NCBI GenBank assembly: GCA_040754095.1
Contig: JBFMFO010000007.1
Coordinates: forward strand, 1 to 64,000
Reading direction: 5' to 3'
Source of the DNA: QYQD01 sp040754095
GTDB taxonomy: Bacteria; Desulfobacterota; QYQD01
Length of the DNA stretch: 64,000 nt
This document shows, in pieces, positions 17,900 to 26,810 of the stretch. A program made the translations under genes and the position numbers. Under the pieces are notes generated by a model. The model saw nothing but the letters and a program-made list of their open reading frames with translations, was not told the origin of the DNA and did not search any database. How positions within the stretch are numbered: position 1 is the stretch's first letter; every line of letters begins with the position of its first letter.

Positions 17900-19404
17900 A
17901 TGCTTCACCTTATGAGACCCGCGTTGCCCTGTTGGAAGGCGGCTTAGTTGTCGAATTCTATGTAGAACGCAGCCTGGAAAAAAGTATTATCGGCAACATA
18001 TATAAAGGACGGGTTACCCGGGTTCTGCCGGGGATGCAGGCTGCCTTTGTGGATATAGGGCTGGAGCGGACGGCCTTTATCCATGCCGCCGATATCTATA
18101 ATCAAGTAACCGAGTATGAAATGATGATGCTTTCTCGAGATACAGAGAGTGAGGCGGCGGAAGAATTGCCGGAAAAAGACGCAGAATACTACCCCTCGGC
18201 CTCGTTAAACATCGAAGACCTGTTACACGAAGGTCAGGATATAATAGTCCAGGCATCCAAAGAGCCTTTAGGGACTAAAGGGGCCCGGCTGACTTCCTAT
18301 GTTACCCTGGCCGGCCGTAATTTAGTGCTCATGCCCATGACCGAGCATGTCGGCGTATCCCGTCGTATCGAAGACGAGGAGGAACGAAGACGCCTCAAAG
18401 ACATCATTGAGGCCGTTAAGCCGGCCGGCGTCGGGTTTATAGCCCGTACAGCCAGCGAGGGTGTGGATGTCGCCAAGCTGCAGGTCGAGATGGATTTTCT
18501 AATTAGAATGTGGGGTAATCTCCAGAAAAGGGCCGCTTCCGCACCGGTTCCCTCGCTTATATACGAAGATCTGGATATTACCCTGAGGGCCGCACGTGAT
18601 CTCTTCGCAAAGGAAGTAGATCGCTTGATTATTGATTCACCGGAAGAGCACCAGAGAGTGCTTACTTTCATGGAAACATTCGCTCCCCATCTGAAACCCT
18701 CTATAGAGCTATATACAAACATCACGCCCATCTTCGATGCCTATGGTATTGAAGTAGAAATGGCCCGTGCTCTGGAAAAAAAGGTCTGGCTGAAATCCGG
18801 CGGTTATATAGTAATCGAAATGACTGAGGCCCTGACGGCTATCGACATTAACACCGGACGTTTTGTGGGAAAAAGAAACCTGGAAGAAACCATCCTCAAA
18901 ACCAATCTGGAGGCGGTAAAAGAGATCGCCTATCAACTTCGGCTGCGTAATATAGGAGGTTTAATCATTATTGATTTTATTGATATGAAAAGGGAAAAGC
19001 ATCGTGAAGAGGTCTTTAACGCCCTGCGTGAAGCCCTACGCAAAGACAAGAGCAAGACCACCATATTGAAAATGTCCGAGCTGGGATTGATTGAAATGAC
19101 ACGCAAAAGGACACGGGAAAGCCTGGGCAGGCTTCTTTGCGAACCTTGCTTCTACTGTGACGGTGAGGGATTTCTGAAATCAAGACGAACTATCTGTTAT
19201 GAGATATTCAGAAAGATTGAAAGAGAATCCGCTGATGTAATAGCCCCGGGTGTCACTATCTCCGTTCATCCGGACATAAGTGAGATGTTTCTAAACGAAG
19301 AAGCGAGACAGATCGAACTTCTTGAGCGGAAAATAAAGAAGCAAATTACTATTCAGTCCCACTCAGACCTGCATCTGGAGCAATACAAGATATCCTATAA
19401 TTAG
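17878..19404 (+). CDS. rng: ribonuclease E/G
   Basis: Product of 508 residues, the usual size of RNase G, which trims 16S rRNA and turns over mRNA in the cytoplasm. The S1 RNA-binding domain lies near residues 35-120, interrupted by an acidic insert. Catalytic Asp residues lie in TAIDINTGRF (D323) and IIIDFIDM (D366), and a CEPC zinc-link motif near residue 423 would join subunits. The ATG at 17878 has GGAAGG nine bases upstream, inside the radical SAM gene, so translation is probably coupled. It ends 73 bases before the convergent repeat at 19477. Confidence 0.95.
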   Translation: MPAELIINASPYETRVALLEGGLVVEFYVERSLEKSIIGNIYKGRVTRVLPGMQAAFVDIGLERTAFIHAADIYNQVTEYEMMMLSRDTESEAAEELPEKDAEYYPSASLNIEDLLHEGQDIIVQASKEPLGTKGARLTSYVTLAGRNLVLMPMTEHVGVSRRIEDEEERRRLKDIIEAVKPAGVGFIARTASEGVDVAKLQVEMDFLIRMWGNLQKRAASAPVPSLIYEDLDITLRAARDLFAKEVDRLIIDSPEEHQRVLTFMETFAPHLKPSIELYTNITPIFDAYGIEVEMARALEKKVWLKSGGYIVIEMTEALTAIDINTGRFVGKRNLEETILKTNLEAVKEIAYQLRLRNIGGLIIIDFIDMKREKHREEVFNALREALRKDKSKTTILKMSELGLIEMTRKRTRESLGRLLCEPCFYCDGEGFLKSRRTICYEIFRKIERESADVIAPGVTISVHPDISEMFLNEEARQIELLERKIKKQITIQSHSDLHLEQYKISYN

Positions 19405-19476
19405 GCTATGTTGTATCACTTCAGCGCTTTGAAATAGTTCGACCTCTAAGGTTCCAGTTGCAGAGTGCCGTGGCTT

Positions 19477-19626
19477 AAATCCGAAATTCGAATATCGAAA
19501 CTCGAAACAAATTCTAATTTTCAAATTTAAGAATGTCTCAAACTGCGGCGGGGCTAATTCGCTTTTGAATTTCTCATTTCGGTGATTCGATATTATTTCG
19601 GATTTCGTGCTTCGAATTTAGAATTT
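19477..19626. repeat. ATCCGAATATCGAA element, copy 5, between convergent genes
   Basis: Arms aaatccgaaattcgaatatc and ttcggatttcgtgcttcgaa with a central caaattctaattttcaaat tract. It fills the space between rng and coaD, both reading toward it, and could form a stem in either transcript. Confidence 0.75.
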
Positions 19627-19632
19627 ATCCCT

Positions 19633-20139
19633 TTAGGATATCTTAAATTTCTCCTTCAACCGGCGGCAAGCCACATCCGGGACCAACCCTTCTACCGATC
19701 CCCCCAGGCTCGCTACTTCCCTGATCATGGTAGAGCTGATAAATATCCAGCGGAAGCCGGTCATGAGAAAAACCGTTTCAATATTACGGTTGAGCCGGCG
19801 ATTCATCAGGGCCATCTGAAATTCATAATCGAAATCCGAGACAGCCCGCAGCCCGCGCACAATAACATTGGCCTGACAGTTGGCTACATAATCTACGAGG
19901 AGACCGGTAAAGGTATCGATCTCTATCCGTGGATTTTCATTAATAGTCTCCCGGATTATCTCCACACGTTCTTCAATTGTAAAGAGGGGCTTTTTAGCCG
20001 GGTTTACGGCTACGGCAATAACAACCCGGTCAAACATATTGAGCGCCCGGTTGACTACATCAATGTGACCGTTAGTTATAGGATCAAACGTCCCGGGATA
20101 GACAGCAACGACCTCTCCCACGATTCTATGCCTACTCAC
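19633..20139 (-). CDS. coaD: phosphopantetheine adenylyltransferase
   Basis: Converts 4'-phosphopantetheine and ATP to dephospho-CoA in coenzyme A synthesis. The N-terminal YPGTFDPITNGHID block is the nucleotidyltransferase signature (TXGH variant) and later TGFRWIFISSTMIREVA holds the second ATP-binding motif. I start at GTG 20139 because GGGAGG lies six bases before it; an upstream GTG at 20157 has no such site. The result, 168 residues, matches the family (about 160). It is last in the long minus-strand block. Confidence 0.93.
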   Translation of the reverse strand: MSRHRIVGEVVAVYPGTFDPITNGHIDVVNRALNMFDRVVIAVAVNPAKKPLFTIEERVEIIRETINENPRIEIDTFTGLLVDYVANCQANVIVRGLRAVSDFDYEFQMALMNRRLNRNIETVFLMTGFRWIFISSTMIREVASLGGSVEGLVPDVACRRLKEKFKIS

Positions 20140-20168
20140 CTGCTTCCTCCCGTCCACATAAAAAAATT

Positions 20169-20410
20169 AGCCACAGAGCACACAGAAATTTTAAATCTTG
20201 CCGCAGAGACCGCCGAGAACGCCGAGATAACATATTAAAGGAATTTGTAACTATTCAGCCACTAAGACACCAAGCCACTAAGACTAAGATTATTCCTTTG
20301 TGTCTTGGTGCCTTGGTGGCAAAATTTTTTCTCTGCGGGCTCTGCGTACTCAGCGGTGAAAAGGCTTTTATGAATTATCATAAATTCTTTTTCTCCGTGT
20401 TCTCTGTGGT
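20169..20410. repeat. three concentric inverted-repeat families
   Basis: From outside in: ccacagagcacacagaaa with ctccgtgttctctgtggt; gccgcagagaccgccgagaa with ctctgcgtactcagcggtg; agccactaagacaccaagcc with gtgtcttggtgccttggtgg. Each shell belongs to a family found elsewhere alone. The set fills the gap between rsmD and coaD. Confidence 0.8.
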
Positions 20411-20420
20411 GAAATTCTTT

Positions 20421-20972
20421 TCATTCTTTCTCAAAAAAATAGACCGTGGTCCGGCCATAAACTCGCTTTTCACCCTGCGCCCGAAAACCGGCAGGAGAAG
20501 ATAAATCCTCTGCCTTATCGCATTCCACTACCACCACTCCATCCGGTTTTATTAAATTATACCGGGCCAGCAACTCCAGCGTCTTCAGGGCCATGCCCTG
20601 GCCGTAAGGGGGGTCCATAAAGATTACATCAAAAAGGAGTCCGGGCTTTTCCAGAAATCCCAGTCCGTGCAGCGGATTTTTCTGAAAGACGCGTCCTTTT
20701 TCGGAAAAACCGCAGAGCGAGAGATTCTTTTTGATGGTCTCAACGGCATAGGGATGGTGGTCAATAAAGACTGACTCTGACGCCCCGCGGCTCAGGGCCT
20801 CAATACCCAGGGCGCCCGTGCCGGCAAAAAGGTCCAGTACCCTGGACCCATCCCAGTCCAGGTTCAGGATATTAAAGATAGCCTGCCGAATCTTGTCGCT
20901 GGTAGGCCGGATCCCTTTTCCTTTTATCGGCGCCAGGTTCCGCCCTTTAGCCGTACCGGCAATAATACGCAA
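20421..20972 (-). CDS. rsmD: 16S rRNA (guanine966-N2)-methyltransferase
   Basis: Product of 183 residues, the normal size. The SAM-binding segment is VLDLFAGTGALGIEALSRGA (about residues 41-60) and the catalytic tetrapeptide is DPPY in FMDPPYGQG. It methylates G966 in the 30S head. The start is TTG at 20972 with AAGGGG seven bases upstream. It begins nine bases after the aldolase stop, so the two are likely co-transcribed. In many bacteria rsmD is next to coaD; here a nested repeat of about 240 bases separates them. Confidence 0.93.
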   Translation of the reverse strand: MRIIAGTAKGRNLAPIKGKGIRPTSDKIRQAIFNILNLDWDGSRVLDLFAGTGALGIEALSRGASESVFIDHHPYAVETIKKNLSLCGFSEKGRVFQKNPLHGLGFLEKPGLLFDVIFMDPPYGQGMALKTLELLARYNLIKPDGVVVVECDKAEDLSSPAGFRAQGEKRVYGRTTVYFFEKE

Positions 20973-20981
20973 TTATGCCCC

Positions 20982-22067
20982 TTATGAAAGCCCTTCTATG
21001 ACCATGGAGGCCGTGCCTGCCGCCCGGAATGCCTTTATCAATTCCTTGGCCTCTTGATAAGCCATGTCTTCGATTATCTTCTTATTTTCGGACGGTATAT
21101 TATCTATCTTCTGTTTAAATGGCTTGGTGGCCATCTTTATATCTTTGTTATTCTCTCCGGCCCAGGTCCTCATTTCCTCCATCAGACCGGCCGGCAGCCC
21201 CTTATGGGCGACATTCTGCCACTGGGTGCCCACGTTGCCCTTGCGAATACCATAATCAGCAAAACGGCCCACCAGATGCAGCGGAGTGCCGGTAATCCCA
21301 TGCTGGGCAATTACTATCCCGTCCCCTCTAACGGCCTCGTAGATCTGACCGGTGCGCTCCAGATCGATAAATATCTTCTCTCCTTCCAGATAATTACCAT
21401 GCTTGGAGCCATTGTTAATAGCCAGCATATCCGGGCGCACACCATTGGCCTTAAGGCCGGAAATAAAGGCCACGGCTTCCTCCACCGTAGTCAACATGGA
21501 CTCCTGGCCGGCAGACTTTATCTCCCCTACCTCCACCTCAAGGCCAATGCCCTGTTCAATAATGGGCCGGGCCAGTTCGGCAGTAATACGTATGTTATCC
21601 GGCAATTCATTAAAAGAGGCATCTACAGCAAATGAGGTGTATCCGGCGGCCAGTTCGGCAGTAATGAGTTGACGAGCCGATTCGATCTCTTTATCCGAGG
21701 TGTTTTTGACGGTGATATGGTCGCCATGGATGAAAAAAGGCCGGGTAAAATTTCTCTCTTCCGCATAGCCCGTAACCGTCGCAAAATAGGTCTCAGGGGC
21801 CTGACCGGTATAGCCGCCATCTATATGGCCCTCGCTCTTGGCCAGCTCAAAAGCCACCACAGCGTCCAACTCTTCGGCCGCCCGCATAATACCGGGAATG
21901 ACATGTTTAATGCGCGTGTTACAGGCCATAACAATAGCCTTTTTATCTTTAAGTACCCTTAAGATATCCTTGGAATTTAACAGGCATACCTTGCTTCCCT
22001 TGCCGAGTCTCCCGATCACATAAGACGGCCTTTGAGCCAAAACTTTGTCCGTAACTGGAAGTGCCAT
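20982..22067 (-). CDS. class II fructose-bisphosphate aldolase family protein
   Basis: Product of 361 residues, from the ATG at 22067 with AAGGAGG eight bases upstream (an ATG two codons earlier is too close to that site). Zinc-ligand motifs of class II aldolases are present in altered form: HGDHIT (usual HXDH), SKHGNY (usual SHG-Y) and AQHGITGTP (usual LHGGSG). The barrel should cleave or join sugar phosphates using a metal ion. These changes set it apart from standard fructose-bisphosphate aldolases, so the substrate may differ. It lies between asd and rsmD with only a repeat before it. Confidence 0.75.
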   Translation of the reverse strand: MALPVTDKVLAQRPSYVIGRLGKGSKVCLLNSKDILRVLKDKKAIVMACNTRIKHVIPGIMRAAEELDAVVAFELAKSEGHIDGGYTGQAPETYFATVTGYAEERNFTRPFFIHGDHITVKNTSDKEIESARQLITAELAAGYTSFAVDASFNELPDNIRITAELARPIIEQGIGLEVEVGEIKSAGQESMLTTVEEAVAFISGLKANGVRPDMLAINNGSKHGNYLEGEKIFIDLERTGQIYEAVRGDGIVIAQHGITGTPLHLVGRFADYGIRKGNVGTQWQNVAHKGLPAGLMEEMRTWAGENNKDIKMATKPFKQKIDNIPSENKKIIEDMAYQEAKELIKAFRAAGTASMVIEGLS

Positions 22068-22106
22068 AACCATGCCTCCTTTGGCGTTTTAGGGGTACCA
22101 ACTAGT

Positions 22107-22256
22107 TTCCATCCGGAAACCTAAGATTCCCGGATGGAGCGGTCAGCTTTCAGCTATCAGCATTCAGCTTACTATGTTGTTTATCTTAGATTTTGCTGAG
22201 AGCTGATCGCTGATGGCTGAAGGCTTGAATCTGAAAACGGTACTTTCCGGATGAGC
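22107..22256. repeat. nested catccggaaac / tcagctatcagc composite
   Basis: Outer ends ccatccggaaac and tttccggatgag; a smaller hairpin catccggaaacctaagattc-ccggatgg at the left end; inner arms tcagctttcagctatcagca and gagctgatcgctgatggctg. It lies between asd and the aldolase gene. Confidence 0.75.
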
Positions 22257-22300
22257 ACTAATTAACACAGGCTAAATTGAAAACTAAAGTTACCGTCCTC

Positions 22301-23326
22301 CTACAAATATTTTTCAATCAATATCTCGGCTATCTGCACTGCATTTGTAGCCGCCCCCTTACGGATGTTGTCAGCGACAACCCATATATTAATTCCATTG
22401 GCAATCGACTCGTCCTCGCGAACCCGGCCTACAAAGGTCTCATCACGCCCGGCAGCATATATAGCCAAAGGATACAGATTTTGGGCAGGATCGTCAATTA
22501 CTACTACACCAGGGGTTTTTTTCAGAAGCTCTTTGACATTGTCCGCCGTGATCTTTTTTTCCGTCTCGATATTTACAGACTCTGAATGTCCCCAGAAGAC
22601 AGGTACGCGAACTGTAGTGGCCGTCACCTGGATGGAATCATCACCCATGATCTTTCTGGTCTCGTTGACCATCTTCATCTCTTCTTTGGTATAGCCGTTG
22701 GGCAGGAAAGAGTCGATATGCGGAAGACAGTTAAAGGCGATCCGGTGCGGATATACCGACCGGGGCATTTCCTTTCCGGCTACATAGGCGCGCACCTGTT
22801 CTTCCAGCTCCGCAATAGCCTTCTGCCCGGTCCCGGATACCGCCTGGTAGGTTGACACTACGATACGTTTAATCCCGGCTGCATCATGGATTGGCTTAAG
22901 GGCCACCACCATCTGGATGGTCGAACAATTTGGATTGGCAATAATGCCTTTTTTCGTGTACAGGCCGACATCGCCGGGATTGACTTCCGGTACCACCAGG
23001 GGAACATCCGGGTCCATGCGAAAGGCGCTTGAGTTATCCACTACTACCGCCCCGGACGCCGCAGCCGCCGGAGCAAATTCTAAACTTCGTGCCGCCCCTG
23101 CGGAAAAGAGGGCAATATCTATCCCTTTAAAGGAATCCTTGGTCAATTGAGCCACCGCTACCTTGTTCCCCCGGAAAGACAACTCCTTACCCGCGGACCG
23201 TTCCGAAGCCAGGAGACGAACTTCATCCACCGGGAATTTTCTCTCCTCCAGCACCTTAATCATGCACTGACCAACCGCCCCGGTGGCCCCAGCCACCGCT
23301 ACGTTGTATTTAGCCTTTTTGCCCAT
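22301..23326 (-). CDS. asd: aspartate-semialdehyde dehydrogenase
   Basis: Makes aspartate semialdehyde from aspartyl phosphate with NADPH, the branch point to lysine, threonine, methionine and cell-wall diaminopimelate. The nucleotide loop GATGAVG is at residues 13-19 and the active-site Cys 134 lies in NPNCSTIQ. Length (341) is standard. It follows leuB by 52 bases, so it is likely part of the leucine transcript. The start ATG at 23326 has AAAGGAG upstream. Confidence 0.96.
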   Translation of the reverse strand: MGKKAKYNVAVAGATGAVGQCMIKVLEERKFPVDEVRLLASERSAGKELSFRGNKVAVAQLTKDSFKGIDIALFSAGAARSLEFAPAAAASGAVVVDNSSAFRMDPDVPLVVPEVNPGDVGLYTKKGIIANPNCSTIQMVVALKPIHDAAGIKRIVVSTYQAVSGTGQKAIAELEEQVRAYVAGKEMPRSVYPHRIAFNCLPHIDSFLPNGYTKEEMKMVNETRKIMGDDSIQVTATTVRVPVFWGHSESVNIETEKKITADNVKELLKKTPGVVVIDDPAQNLYPLAIYAAGRDETFVGRVREDESIANGINIWVVADNIRKGAATNAVQIAEILIEKYL

Positions 23327-23378
23327 GGTAGTTACTCCTTTATCCTGCTGATCGCTGACTGCTGAGGACTGAACGCAC

Positions 23379-24446
23379 TTATGGCCTCGGCAACGCCGAA
23401 ATCACCAGATCGCCCACCTCAGCGGTTGTATAACCCATCTTGCCCGCCGCCAAACTTTTCAGCTTTGTCACGGTCTCCTTAATGCCGACTTCCATAGCCC
23501 GTGCCGCCTTCTCTTCGCCCAGATTATCCGCCATCATCTGCCCGGCCGCTATAGCCGCCAATGGATTAATGACATTCTTCCCGGTATATTTGGGCGCTGA
23601 ACCGCCGATAGGCTCAAACATGGACACGCCGCCGGGATTTATATTCCCGCCCGCGGCGATGCCCATGCCGCCCTGGATCATGGCCCCCAGATCAGTAATT
23701 ATATCGCCGAACATATTATCAGTGACAATGACGTCAAACCAATCCGGGTTTTTGACCATCCACATACAGATGGCATCTACGTGGGCGTAATCTGTCTGGA
23801 TATCCGGATACTCTTTAGCTACCTCATGGAAAGTCCGCTCCCATAAATCGAAGGCAAAGGTAAGCACGTTTGTCTTGCCGCACAGGGTCAATTTGCGGCG
23901 CTTGTTGCGACGCCGGCAAGCGTCAAAGGCAAAGCGTATGCAGCGTTCCACGCCTTTCCTGGTATTTATGGATTCCTGTACGGCCACCTCGTCCGGCGTC
24001 CCCTTTCTCAGCACCCCGCCGGCGCCGGCATAAAGCCCCTCCGTATTTTCGCGCACCACCAGGAAATCAATATCCTCCGGTCTCTTATCCTTAAGAGGCG
24101 TATCCACACCCGGATAGAGGATAACCGGCCTGAGATTTATGTACTGATCTAGGGCAAAACGGAGTTTAAGCAGGATGCCTTTTTCCAGGATGCCGGGCTT
24201 GACCCCCGGGTGCCCGATAGCGCCCAGATAGATGGCCTGAAAGCCTTTTAACTCCTCAATAGCCGTATCCGGCAGGGTCTCGCCGGTACGCAGATAACGC
24301 TCTCCACCAAAATCAAACTCCGTAAAATGGAACGCCATGCCATACAAGTCCCCAGCCGCCTTAAGGACCTTGATCCCTTGGGCAATAACCTCAGGGCCGG
24401 TGCCATCCCCCGGAATAACCGCAATGTTGTAATTTCTAGTTCCCAT
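23379..24446 (-). CDS. leuB: 3-isopropylmalate dehydrogenase
   Basis: Oxidative decarboxylation of 3-isopropylmalate, third step of leucine synthesis. The N-terminal IAVIPGDGTGPEV signature and the metal-binding VTDNMFGDIITDLGAMIQGG segment define the isocitrate/isopropylmalate dehydrogenase family; placing it behind leuA, leuC and leuD favours isopropylmalate over tartrate or isocitrate. Length 355 is normal. ATG 24446 has AAAGGAGA upstream. A repeat of about 215 bases separates it from leuD. Confidence 0.92.
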   Translation of the reverse strand: MGTRNYNIAVIPGDGTGPEVIAQGIKVLKAAGDLYGMAFHFTEFDFGGERYLRTGETLPDTAIEELKGFQAIYLGAIGHPGVKPGILEKGILLKLRFALDQYINLRPVILYPGVDTPLKDKRPEDIDFLVVRENTEGLYAGAGGVLRKGTPDEVAVQESINTRKGVERCIRFAFDACRRRNKRRKLTLCGKTNVLTFAFDLWERTFHEVAKEYPDIQTDYAHVDAICMWMVKNPDWFDVIVTDNMFGDIITDLGAMIQGGMGIAAGGNINPGGVSMFEPIGGSAPKYTGKNVINPLAAIAAGQMMADNLGEEKAARAMEVGIKETVTKLKSLAAGKMGYTTAEVGDLVISALPRP

Positions 24447-24473
24447 AATGTCTATCTATCTCCTTTTGATTTA

Positions 24474-24692
24474 GCTGCAGAGGACACAGCGCGGCAAAGC
24501 CGCAACCAAATCCGAATATCGAAATACGAAATCCGAAACAAATCCGAAATCCAAATATCGAATGTTCGAAACGTCCATCAGCAACTCCTCCGATTTTTCG
24601 TTTTGGTCATTGCTCTCATTTGGTCATTTGAGTTTGTTTCGAGTTTCGTGCTTCGGATTTCGAATTTTCAGGATGCGTGTGCTCTGCGGTGA
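24474..24692. repeat. ATCCGAATATCGAA element, copy 6
   Basis: Runs from gctgcagaggacacagcgcg to gtgctctgcggtgaa. Nearly identical to the copy at 7754 in the opposite orientation, including the central block atcagcaactcctccgattt. It fills the gap between leuD and leuB. Confidence 0.8.
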
Positions 24693-24696
24693 AAAA

Positions 24697-25194
24697 TCAA
24701 GCTGTTTTCACCTTCTTCATAATATGCGGAATGAGACCGCCATCTCTCAGCAATTCCTGCATAAAGGGAGGAATGGGCTGAGCCGCGAATGAAAGCCCCT
24801 TCCCCGCGATAGAGATTTTACCCGAAGCCACATCTATCTCCAGGGTATCGCCTTCCTCCGCGGCGTCAACCACTTCCGGACACTCGAAAATTAGAAGTCC
24901 CATATTGAATGCGTTCCGGAAAAAGATGCGGGCAAAGCTCCTGGCCACCACACAGCTCAGGCCGCAACCTTTAAGGGCGATGGGGGCGTGCTCCCGCGAA
25001 GACCCGCAGCCGAAGTTTCTTCCGGCTACTATAATATCACCGGTCTTTACTTTCTGCGCAAACGATGGGTCTGCGTCTTCCATGCAGTGCCTAGCCAATT
25101 CTTTAGGATCAAACGTAGTCAGATGTCTGGCCGGTATAATCACATCAGTGTCAATATTATCGCCGAATTTCCAGACCTTGCCTGTAAGTTTCAT
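24697..25194 (-). CDS. leuD: 3-isopropylmalate dehydratase small subunit
   Basis: With LeuC it isomerises 2- to 3-isopropylmalate. The 165-residue chain has the swivel-domain signature GRNFGCGSSREHAPIALKGC (about residues 58-77) and the opening VWKFGDNIDTDVIIPARHL typical of the short, archaeal-like LeuD type. ATG 25194 is preceded by GAGGAG. A repeat of about 280 bases separates it from leuC upstream. Confidence 0.95.
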   Translation of the reverse strand: MKLTGKVWKFGDNIDTDVIIPARHLTTFDPKELARHCMEDADPSFAQKVKTGDIIVAGRNFGCGSSREHAPIALKGCGLSCVVARSFARIFFRNAFNMGLLIFECPEVVDAAEEGDTLEIDVASGKISIAGKGLSFAAQPIPPFMQELLRDGGLIPHIMKKVKTA

Positions 25195-25205
25195 TTTTTC
25201 TCCTC

Positions 25206-25482
25206 AACCACGGCGCGGCATAGCCGCAACCAAATCCGAATATCGAATGTTCGAAACGTCCATCAGCAACTCCTTCGATTCTTCGTTTTGGTCATTGCTC
25301 TCATTTGGTCATTTGAACATGCATAGCGAGCGCATTCCCCGCTGCTTGCAGCGGGGTTAGCGAGCGAATATGATGCATTTTACCTTGCATACGGAGATTC
25401 CCGCAGCTTGCTGCGGGGAGCTTCAATTTGTTTTGAATTTCGTGCTTCGGATTTCGAATTTTCCATCTCTGTGGTTAATCTT
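25206..25482. repeat. ATCCGAATATCGAA element, copy 7, with embedded ccgctgcttgcagcgg module
   Basis: Same ends and centre as copy 6, plus about 100 extra bases holding cattccccgctgcttgcagc and gcagcttgctgcgggg. Its last bases include the TAA stop codon of leuC. Confidence 0.8.
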
Positions 25483-26752
25483 TTGGTATTATCCCGAGTT
25501 CCTCCGGCCCGCCTATGCGGCCCAAAACAGCCGATGCCGCGGTTACCGCCGGATTGGCCAGATAGACCTCGCTCTCCGGATGGCCCATACGGCCGACGAA
25601 ATTCCGGTTAGTTGTGGCTATGGCCCGTTCACCCTTAGCCAGAATGCCCATGTGCCCGCCTAAGCAAGGACCACAAGTAGGCGGACTTATGATGCCACCC
25701 GCCTCCAGGAAGATATCGAAAAGCCCTTGATGCATGGCCTGCCGGTAAATCCAGGGCGTAGCCGGAATAACGATCAGGCGTACATGCGGGGCAACCTTCC
25801 GCCCTCGAAGAACATGGGCTGCAATCTCCAGATCCTCCAGACGGCCATTGGTACAAGAACCGATTACCGCCTGATCAATGGACACATCTCCCACCACGGA
25901 AATGCCCCTGGTATTTGACGGCAGGTGCGGGAAAGCTACCTGCGGCTCAATCTTTGAGACGTCATACTCAATAGTCTCGACATACGTGGCATCTTTATCA
26001 CTGGCATAAAACCGGTGCTTTCTCTGGCTGCGGCCACGCACGTATGCCTCTGTGGCCTTATCCGGCGCTATGATCCCGTTTTTACCGCCCGCCTCAATGG
26101 CCATGTTCGCCATAGTAAAACGGTCGGCCATGGGCAGGTTGTCTATGGCTTCTCCGGTAAATTCCATGGCGCGGTATAGGGCGCCATCCACGCCGATCTG
26201 GCCGATGGTATATAAGATAAGGTCCTTGCCACAGACAAAAGGCGAACGGTTACCATAGAAAATGAATTTCATGGACTCAGGAACCTTGAGCCAGACCTTG
26301 CCGGTAATCATCGCAGCCGCCAGATCGGTGCTTCCCACGCCCGTGGCAAAGGCCCCCAGTGCGCCATAGGTGCAGGTATGGCTGTCCGCACCGATAACGA
26401 TATCCCCGGGCAAAACCAGCCCTTTTTCCGGCAAAAGGGCGTGCTCAACCCCCATCTCGCCCAGCTCAAAGTAATTCACTATGCCGAACTCCTTGGCAAA
26501 ATCGCGCAGGATTTTGACCTGAGTGGCGGCCTTTATATCCTTGTTCGGCACAAAGTGATCGGGAACCAGGGCTACCTTCTCCCGGTCAAATACGGATTTA
26601 ATCCCGGCTGATCGCACTATATCAATAGCCAGAGGGGCCGTAATGTCATTACCCAGGGCCATATCGATTTGGACCTCAATGAGCTGGCCTGATTTGACCT
26701 CAGCCAGTCCCGCCCCCCGGGCTAATATCTTTTCTGTAATAGTCATACCCAT
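25475..26752 (-). CDS. leuC: 3-isopropylmalate dehydratase large subunit
   Basis: Aconitase-like [4Fe-4S] enzyme of leucine synthesis, 425 residues, of the shorter archaeal/HacA type. Cluster Cys lie in IGSCTNGR (about residue 303) and in TCGPCLGGHMG (about residues 363-373, two Cys). A Met two codons in (26746) fits the AGGA ribosome site better than the ATG at 26752. A terminator-like hairpin ends about 20 bases before the start. The stop codon TAA lies in the terminal word of the downstream repeat. Confidence 0.95.
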   Translation of the reverse strand: MGMTITEKILARGAGLAEVKSGQLIEVQIDMALGNDITAPLAIDIVRSAGIKSVFDREKVALVPDHFVPNKDIKAATQVKILRDFAKEFGIVNYFELGEMGVEHALLPEKGLVLPGDIVIGADSHTCTYGALGAFATGVGSTDLAAAMITGKVWLKVPESMKFIFYGNRSPFVCGKDLILYTIGQIGVDGALYRAMEFTGEAIDNLPMADRFTMANMAIEAGGKNGIIAPDKATEAYVRGRSQRKHRFYASDKDATYVETIEYDVSKIEPQVAFPHLPSNTRGISVVGDVSIDQAVIGSCTNGRLEDLEIAAHVLRGRKVAPHVRLIVIPATPWIYRQAMHQGLFDIFLEAGGIISPPTCGPCLGGHMGILAKGERAIATTNRNFVGRMGHPESEVYLANPAVTAASAVLGRIGGPEELGIIPKD

Positions 26753-26774
26753 ATTCCTATACCGCCTTCCTTTA

Positions 26775-26810
26775 ATAAAAAGGACAGATCAAGTTATGAC
26801 CTGCCCTTTG
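26775..26810 (-). terminator. terminator-like hairpin just before leuC
   Basis: On the minus strand AAAGGGCAGGTCA pairs with TGATCTGTCCTTT (13 pairs, two of them G-U, loop of five) and runs into a T-rich stretch TTTTTATT. It lies between leuA and leuC, close to the leuC ribosome site, so it may end the leuA transcript or act as an attenuator of leuC. Confidence 0.6.

Noticed and set aside
22007..22130. Hairpin catccggaaacctaagattc..ccggatgg considered as a terminator
   Set aside because: It belongs to a dispersed repeat family and no T-run follows on either strand.
24562..25360. Frames reading SNVRNVHQQLLRFFVLVIAL and similar
   Set aside because: The same peptide appears wherever the ATCCGAATATCGAA element occurs (also 36012), so it is the element, not a gene.
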